From the NCBI GenBank assembly GCA_003022005.1, contig PXRQ01000070.1, positions 7,433 through 25,772 on the forward strand: a stretch of DNA of 18,340 nucleotides. The letters run 5' to 3'. Source of the DNA: Halobacteriales archaeon QS_5_70_15 (GTDB lineage: Archaea > Halobacteriota > Halobacteria > Halobacteriales > Haloarculaceae). Made by a program: the position numbers and the translations under genes. Below the pieces are notes generated by a model. The model did no database searches and had not been told where the DNA came from. It worked only from the letters and a program-made list of their open reading frames with translations. Shown in pieces: positions 15,033 through 18,340 of the stretch (positions are counted from its first letter, which is position 1; every line of letters begins with the position of its first letter).

Positions 15033-15506
15033 GGCCGGCGGTACCGGCCGTCGGTCTCGGTCACCTCGCCCCGCCGTCGGAGCCGTTCGAGCGCCGCCTC
15101 GACGTACGACTCGGGAACCCCCGCGTCGGCCGCGTACTCGATCACCGCCGGCTCCGTGGGTCGGTCGAGTTCCTCGACGGCGTCGAGGACCACCTCCCGT
15201 CGGCTCCGCGAGCGACCCTGCCCCGATTCGGCGCGCTCGCCCGCCTCGGCGACGGCGTCCGCGTCGACGCCGGACCCGCGGAGGAACTCGGCGTCGCTCA
15301 CCCCGGCCCGGTCGGCCGCCTCCCCGAGCGTCGAGAAGTCGTCCAGCGCCTCCAGCCGGTCCCCGTGACCGCTCCGCCGTCTCGGCGAACCGCTTCAGCC
15401 CGTCGAACCGGTGGCGCGTCTCGCAGCGCGGACAGCCGGTGGAGTCCGGACGCCCCTCGACCACCCACAGCGCCCCACACCGGCTGCAGCCGACGACCGC
15501 GTACAT
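15029..15506 (-). pseudogene. DUF5817-like zinc-ribbon/winged-helix protein, split by one base
   Basis: Two out-of-frame pieces of one recognisable haloarchaeal protein. The N-terminal part, from the ATG at 15506, reads MYAVVGCSRCGALWVVEG and then CPRCETRHRFDGLKRFAE, a CxxC...CxxC zinc ribbon. The C-terminal part, in the next frame, contains LDDFSTLGEAADRAGVSDAE and a winged-helix-like end (REVVLDAVEELDRPTEPAVI, then GVPESYVEAALERLRRRGEV and TETDGRYR). I recall this layout as DUF5817. Taking one base out of the GGGG at 15361-15364 joins them as 158 residues, an exact fit. The protein probably binds nucleic acid or a protein partner. It starts an operon with the membrane protein at 14640-15032. 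ACAGATTCA lies 27-35 bases upstream. Read as given, only a 90-residue C-terminal frame starting at 15301 remains. Confidence 0.75.
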
Positions 15507-15532
15507 GCCTCGTCATGGGGCGCCATCGGGGT

Positions 15533-15541
15533 TGAATCTGT
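15533..15541 (-). promoter_or_regulatory. Core promoter element of the zinc-ribbon operon
   Basis: ACAGATTCA on the minus strand at -27 to -35 from the ATG at 15506; the same nonamer at the same distance precedes the 39-residue zinc-finger gene. Confidence 0.45.
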
Positions 15542-15597
15542 GGTTCGACGACCCCCGGGGCGGGTCCCGCCGCGGCCCGTCCGCGACGGGAGCCGGG

Positions 15598-15606
15598 TTT
15601 TTGTAA
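15598..15606 (+). promoter_or_regulatory. Putative TATA element of the cupin gene
   Basis: TTTTTGTAA, 22-30 bases before the ATG at 15628, is a strong A/T patch in GC-rich DNA and fits a leaderless transcript. Confidence 0.5.
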
Positions 15607-15627
15607 CCCCCGTCCGTGCTGCACGGC

Positions 15628-15978
15628 ATGGACATCGAGCGGCTCGAGGAGAGCGACACGGTCGAGGCGGTCCCGAGCACACACCTCACGCAGCTAGCGG
15701 CCGGCGAGCGGATGAGCGTCCAGCAGTTCCGCATCGAGCCCGGCGCGGTCGTCCCGTCGCACAGCCACCGCCACGAGCAGGCGGGCTACATCGCGCAGGG
15801 CGAGCTCACGTTCCTCCTCGGCGACGAGGACGATCCCGAGGAGGTGGTCGTCGGTCCCGGGGGCGGCTACGTGCTCGCCGGCGAGGAGGTCCACGGCGCG
15901 GAGAACCGGGGTGAGGAGACGGTGCTCGGCGTGGACGTGTTTTCGCCCCCGCGGACGGACCCGGACTGGGCGGAGTGA
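15628..15978 (+). CDS. Single-domain cupin protein
   Basis: A 116-residue small beta-barrel of the cupin_2 type. The first cupin motif is GAVVPSHSHRHEQAGYIAQG, with the metal-binding HxH, a further His and Glu. The second is GYVLAGEEVHGAEN, with the last metal His. Between them lies the strand ELTFLLGDEDD. The ligand and the reaction cannot be read; such proteins are often sensors, isomerases or dioxygenases. The ATG at 15628 has TTTTTGTAA correctly spaced, and an upstream in-frame codon adds nothing family-like. It stands on the plus strand before two lipoprotein genes, 72 bases ahead of the first, perhaps in one transcript. It is divergent from the zinc-ribbon operon across 121 bases. Confidence 0.87.
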   Translation: MDIERLEESDTVEAVPSTHLTQLAAGERMSVQQFRIEPGAVVPSHSHRHEQAGYIAQGELTFLLGDEDDPEEVVVGPGGGYVLAGEEVHGAENRGEETVLGVDVFSPPRTDPDWAE

Positions 15979-16050
15979 TGGACCCGCGACCGTCGGCGGC
16001 CCGGACACGCGACGGGCCGCGGCGGGCACCGGCGGGACGGCGCTCGGGCG

Positions 16051-16815
16051 GTGACCCGTGGCGTGCGTCGCGGAGCGGGCCTGCTGCTCGCCACCGCGAT
16101 CCTGCTCGCGGGCTGTAGCGGGACCGCGCCGACGGCGGATCGGAGGGGGGCGTCCCGGGTGACGGTCACGCCCGCCCCCGTCCCGGCCGACCGGAGCCCG
16201 ACCGTCCGCGAGGGGGTCGACGGCGAGCGGCTCGTCCCGCTCGCGAGCCAGCACGGGACGGCGCTGGCCGACCGATCGTTCACGGCACTCGGCCGGGGGA
16301 TCGTTACCGGTCCCGTCGGCGTCCTCCTCAACGTCCGGTGGGAACGGCGAGTGGCCGTCGACCGCGAGACGTACCACGCCGTCAGGGAGGGGACCGAGAC
16401 GTGGTACGCGGCGGGCGGAACGGGCCGCCACGAGCTCGGATCCGGGCCGGAACGCGCGGATCTCGACGACGCCGACTACCTCGCCGGACTCCTCCGCGCG
16501 TTCGACTCCTGGCGGGTCAGCCGGTACTCGAACGGGAGCCTGGCCCTCTCGGGCCGTGGCCTCGCACGACCCGAGGCCCTCGGTGTCGCCCCGTCGCTGC
16601 GCGACGCCCGGAGCGCGAAGACCGAGGTCCGGGTCGGGACCGACGCCGCGATCGACCGCGTGCGGATCCGGTTCGAGGCGACTGTCGACGGGATACCGGT
16701 GTCGTTCGTCGAGGAGCGGCGGTACGTCGCGGTCGGGGCGACCGAAACGGACCGGCCGCCGTGGTACGACGCCGCGCTCGCGACGGCCACGCCGAACGCA
16801 ACGGCGAAACGATGA
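16051..16815 (+). CDS. Lipoprotein of a haloarchaeal DUF7537-like type
   Basis: A 254-residue exported lipoprotein. The N-terminus is TRGVRRGAGLLLATAILLAGC with a lipobox LLAGC, making Cys22 the lipid-anchored residue. A short Pro/Thr linker (VTPAPVPADRSPT) follows, and then a beta-rich domain starting ERLVPLASQHGTALADRSF. The layout resembles haloarchaeal proteins I know as DUF7537: a lipobox, a linker and a domain reminiscent of LolA/LppX lipid carriers. The start is GTG at 16051; the signal peptide begins at once, and no ATG lies between it and the hydrophobic core. Its TGA overlaps the ATG of the next lipoprotein gene by four bases (ATGA), so the two are translationally coupled. It is anchored outside the membrane; its ligand is unknown. 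Confidence 0.8.
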   Translation: MTRGVRRGAGLLLATAILLAGCSGTAPTADRRGASRVTVTPAPVPADRSPTVREGVDGERLVPLASQHGTALADRSFTALGRGIVTGPVGVLLNVRWERRVAVDRETYHAVREGTETWYAAGGTGRHELGSGPERADLDDADYLAGLLRAFDSWRVSRYSNGSLALSGRGLARPEALGVAPSLRDARSAKTEVRVGTDAAIDRVRIRFEATVDGIPVSFVEERRYVAVGATETDRPPWYDAALATATPNATAKR

Positions 16816-17636
16816 GCGACGGGGCCGAGCGGGGGAACGAGGAGGGAGGCCGGGGGTGGCGTGGCCTCCGGGTGGCCGTGGCCCTCTGCTGTCTGCTCGC
16901 CGGATGCGGTGCCGGACCGGGGGACACCGTTCGCACCGACGGGGCCGACACCCTGACCCGTCGAGGTCCCGACGAACCCGACGAACCCGCCGACCCCGAC
17001 CGACACCCCGTCCACCGAGGGAGCACGAGTTCGCACCCGGGGTGACCGGCACCGGCGTCGAAGCCCCGTTCCTGCTCGCGGCGGCCCACCGGCGGGAACT
17101 CCACGACGGTCCGTTCCGGCTGGTCCGGACGCTGGAGGTCACCCGGGACGACGGGACCGTGCTCCGCCGGACGAGCCGGCGGGCGACCGTGGGGGAGAAC
17201 GCGTCCCGGTACCGCGTCGTCGACCGGAGCCTCGACCCCGGCGCCTACCCGGTGCAGGCGGTCGCCCTCCGGGTGGAGCTGTGGTGGGCGGGCCCGCGCT
17301 GTTCCGCCTCTCGGGGACGGCCGGGTGCGGTACGACCGGACCGACGGCGTGTCGCTCACGGGACCCGTCGGCGACCTCACCCTGCGGGACCGCATCGCCG
17401 GACTCCTCTCCGCCACCGACACCACCGTCGTCGGGCGGGAACCCGACGACCCCGTCCGGCTGATACTGGTCGCCGAGGGCGTCCGGAGCGCGTCGGTGCT
17501 CCGGGTTCCGGCGCTGCTCGACCGACCGCGCAACGTCACCCTGGCGCTCTCGATCGACGCGAGCGACGTGGGCGGCCCGCGGCCCGATACCCCCGGCCGA
17601 CTGACTGGTCCGGAAGCCGGTGGCCGGCCGCGGTAG
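16812..17636 (+). pseudogene. Second DUF7537-like lipoprotein, broken by four one-base shifts
   Basis: A tandem relative of the lipoprotein before it, with its ATG overlapping that gene's stop. The signal peptide ends in LLAGCGAG (Cys34). The rest is spread over three frames. A Pro/Thr linker VEVPTNPTNPPTPTDTPSTE follows a shift near 16957-16959. EFAPGVTGTGVEAPFLLAAA and ENASRYRVVDRSL follow a second near 17019-17023. ALFRLSG is in another frame after about 17290-17292. DGRVRYDRTDGVSLTGPVGD, ending at a TAG at 17634-17636, follows a fourth near 17313-17316. Two shifts add and two remove a base, so the total is zero and 16812-17636 is exactly 275 codons. That is the length expected for an intact gene. 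Such cancelling shifts argue for sequence errors more than decay. As read, translation would stop at 17045. Confidence 0.65.
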
Positions 17637-17819
17637 CTCCCCGTCTCCACGGTAGGGGGTCGCGCGTTTCCGTCGCACCGACTCGGGTGTTCCCGTCCCG
17701 CCGACCGGGCGGAGGGGGCCGGACGATCGGCGCCCCCGGGGTCCGGCGGCTCCCCGGGACGGAACCGGTCGACGGCGGTACCGTCCGCCCGCTGGCGACG
17801 ACGGGTCCACGACGGAACC

Positions 17820-17857
17820 CCCAGTAACCGTGGCACACTCCCAGTGACCGCGGCACA
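17820..17857 (+). repeat. Tandem 18-base direct repeat upstream of FUN14
   Basis: CCCAGTAACCGTGGCACA at 17820-17837 and CCCAGTGACCGCGGCACA at 17840-17857 match at 16 of 18 positions with a period of 20 bases, about two helical turns. They end six bases before the putative TATA element, next to where the BRE lies, a place suited to a dimeric activator or to a repressor. Confidence 0.7.
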
Positions 17858-17862
17858 AGAGA

Positions 17863-17867
17863 CTTAG
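17863..17867 (+). promoter_or_regulatory. Putative TATA element of the FUN14 gene
   Basis: CTTAG 25-29 bases before the ATG at 17892. It is the only A/T-leaning patch near this start and is followed by a GC-rich stretch. Confidence 0.4.
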
Positions 17868-17891
17868 CCCGTGCTACACCTACGGCTCGGT

Positions 17892-18143
17892 ATGGCACTG
17901 GGGATCGATTTCACTCAGCTCGGCCTCGACGTGGGGGGCGGGGCGGTGATCGGGGGTATCATCGGCTTCACGGCCAAGAAGCTCGCCAAGGTCATCGCGG
18001 TCATCATCGGGCTGGAGCTGGCGCTGTTCAAGTTCCTCGAGTCACGGGGGATCCTCGCGGTGGACTGGGATCGACTCTCCGCCGGGCTGGTCGGGGCGGG
18101 GGAGGCGGCGACGGCACAGACCACCTCGAGCTCCCCGGGGTAG
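17892..18143 (+). CDS. FUN14-family membrane protein, C-terminus lost
   Basis: The N-terminal part of a FUN14-domain protein, a small membrane family known from mitochondria (FUNDC1) and common in haloarchaea with unknown function. The first 70 residues look normal: FTQLGLDVGGGAVIGGIIGF (first helix), AKKLAKVIAVIIGLELALFK (second helix) and ESRGILAVDWDRLSAGLVGA. After GEAATAQ the frame reads TTSSSPG and stops at 83 residues. The family normally continues with further helices including a conserved GFTGGF-like segment, absent here. The DNA from about 18107 codes on the other strand for a glycosyltransferase fragment, so the tail is foreign. The ATG at 17892 is supported by CTTAG upstream and by a direct repeat behind it. 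Function as given is doubtful. Confidence 0.8.
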   Translation: MALGIDFTQLGLDVGGGAVIGGIIGFTAKKLAKVIAVIIGLELALFKFLESRGILAVDWDRLSAGLVGAGEAATAQTTSSSPG

Positions 18144-18238
18144 TCCTGAGCGAGCACCGCCTCGAGCGCCCGCGGTAGGTCCGCCGCCTCGTCGCGAGCG
18201 GCCATGATGACCGATACCGGGGGCTGCTGACCGCTCAG
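18107..18238 (-). pseudogene. Family 2 glycosyltransferase, N-terminal fragment only
   Basis: The minus strand encodes SGQQPPVSVIMAARDEAADL and then PRALEAVLAQDYPGELEVVC, the opening beta strand, helix and second strand of a GT-A glycosyltransferase of family 2 (sugar transfer from a nucleotide sugar). After AVA the similarity ends, where the FUN14 coding region begins on the other strand. The nucleotide-binding DxD region and everything after it are missing. No ATG precedes the first strand. The only ATG is inside it (18205). A CTG at 18238 overlaps the TGA of the upstream gene in the CTGA arrangement, as an ATGA overlap would, so it may be the true start or a miscalled ATG. I place the break at about 18107-18120. 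Confidence 0.55.
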
Positions 18239-18340
18239 CAGGAGCCCCCCCGGTCCGTGGTACCGGTGTAGCCCGGCTGGTCACCGGCTGTCTCCGGGTC
18301 CGCCGACGAGTCGGCAGCGGCCTCGGCCGAGGGAGCCGGT
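18235..18340 (-). CDS. C-terminal end of an unidentified gene entering from the right
   Basis: The minus-strand frame from the window edge reads PAPSAEAAADSSADPETAGD and then QPGYTGTTDRGGSC before TGA at 18235-18237. It is acidic, Ala/Ser/Asp-rich and looks like the flexible tail of a haloarchaeal protein. No family can be named from 35 residues. Its stop overlaps the candidate start of the glycosyltransferase fragment, so the two would be an operon. Confidence 0.5.
   Translation of the reverse strand, partial: PAPSAEAAADSSADPETAGDQPGYTGTTDRGGSC

Noticed and set aside
15978..16119. ATG overlapping the cupin stop (TGATG) and a short frame behind it
   Set aside because: The product is Arg/Pro-rich and ends inside the lipoprotein signal peptide. 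The GTG at 16051 gives a clean signal sequence instead.
17637..17815. Possible coding sequence between the second lipoprotein and the FUN14 promoter
   Set aside because: Frames open here are shadows or extensions of neighbours with no motif. Apart from the direct repeat and TATA patch further right I see nothing in it.

Overview
This is a very GC-rich window (about 70% by eye) whose proteins are strongly acidic. It encodes archaeal-type HMG-CoA reductase, a HerA ATPase and NurA nuclease pair, an Lhr helicase, and several small families known from halophilic archaea. Most genes have a T-rich or A/T-rich patch centred about 25-30 bases before the start codon, as expected for leaderless archaeal mRNAs. 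Together these point to a chromosomal segment of a haloarchaeon (class Halobacteria). I saw no tRNA, rRNA, CRISPR array or transposase gene.

Layout. 1-2388: the C-terminal four fifths of an Lhr-type helicase, cut by the window edge. 2595-3827 (-): iron-containing alcohol dehydrogenase. 4080-5918 (-): HerA-like ATPase. 6040-7934 (+): a frameshifted small membrane protein, a DUF7113-like protein and an eroded MFS transporter. 7949-9208 (-): NurA nuclease, so the two partners of the HerA-NurA end-resection machine flank the plus-strand trio. 9399-9596 (-): a 65-residue hypothetical protein. 9697-11271 (+): cofactor-independent phosphoglycerate mutase. 11272-11391 (-): a 39-residue zinc-finger protein meeting gpmI tail to tail. 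11449-12987 (-): an amidohydrolase, divergent from hmgA (13074-14291, +), the committed step of isoprenoid lipid synthesis. 14499-15506: a possible small membrane peptide and a two-gene minus-strand operon (a zinc-ribbon/winged-helix protein and a membrane protein). 15628-17636 (+): a cupin and two tandem lipoproteins. 17892-18340: a truncated FUN14-family protein running into a truncated glycosyltransferase and the tail of one more gene.

Three things stand out. First, three 77-79 bp palindrome-ended elements each start exactly at the TGA stop codon of a gene and are flanked by TGA on both sides. Two are clear sequence relatives and the third shares only the boundary rule and the outer terminal bases. 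They look like a miniature repeat that inserts at, and duplicates, stop codons. Second, eight single-base frame changes, mostly in G or C runs, break four otherwise recognisable genes. Such a cluster suggests either residual indel errors in the assembly or local gene decay. Third, near the right edge FUN14 and a facing glycosyltransferase lose their C-termini at the same point, which looks like a deletion or assembly junction. Smaller findings are a hairpin where the leader of a tiny gene should begin, an 18-bp direct repeat directly upstream of the FUN14 core promoter, and an identical nine-base core promoter in front of two zinc-ribbon genes.

Family names come from recognition by eye, not from a search.
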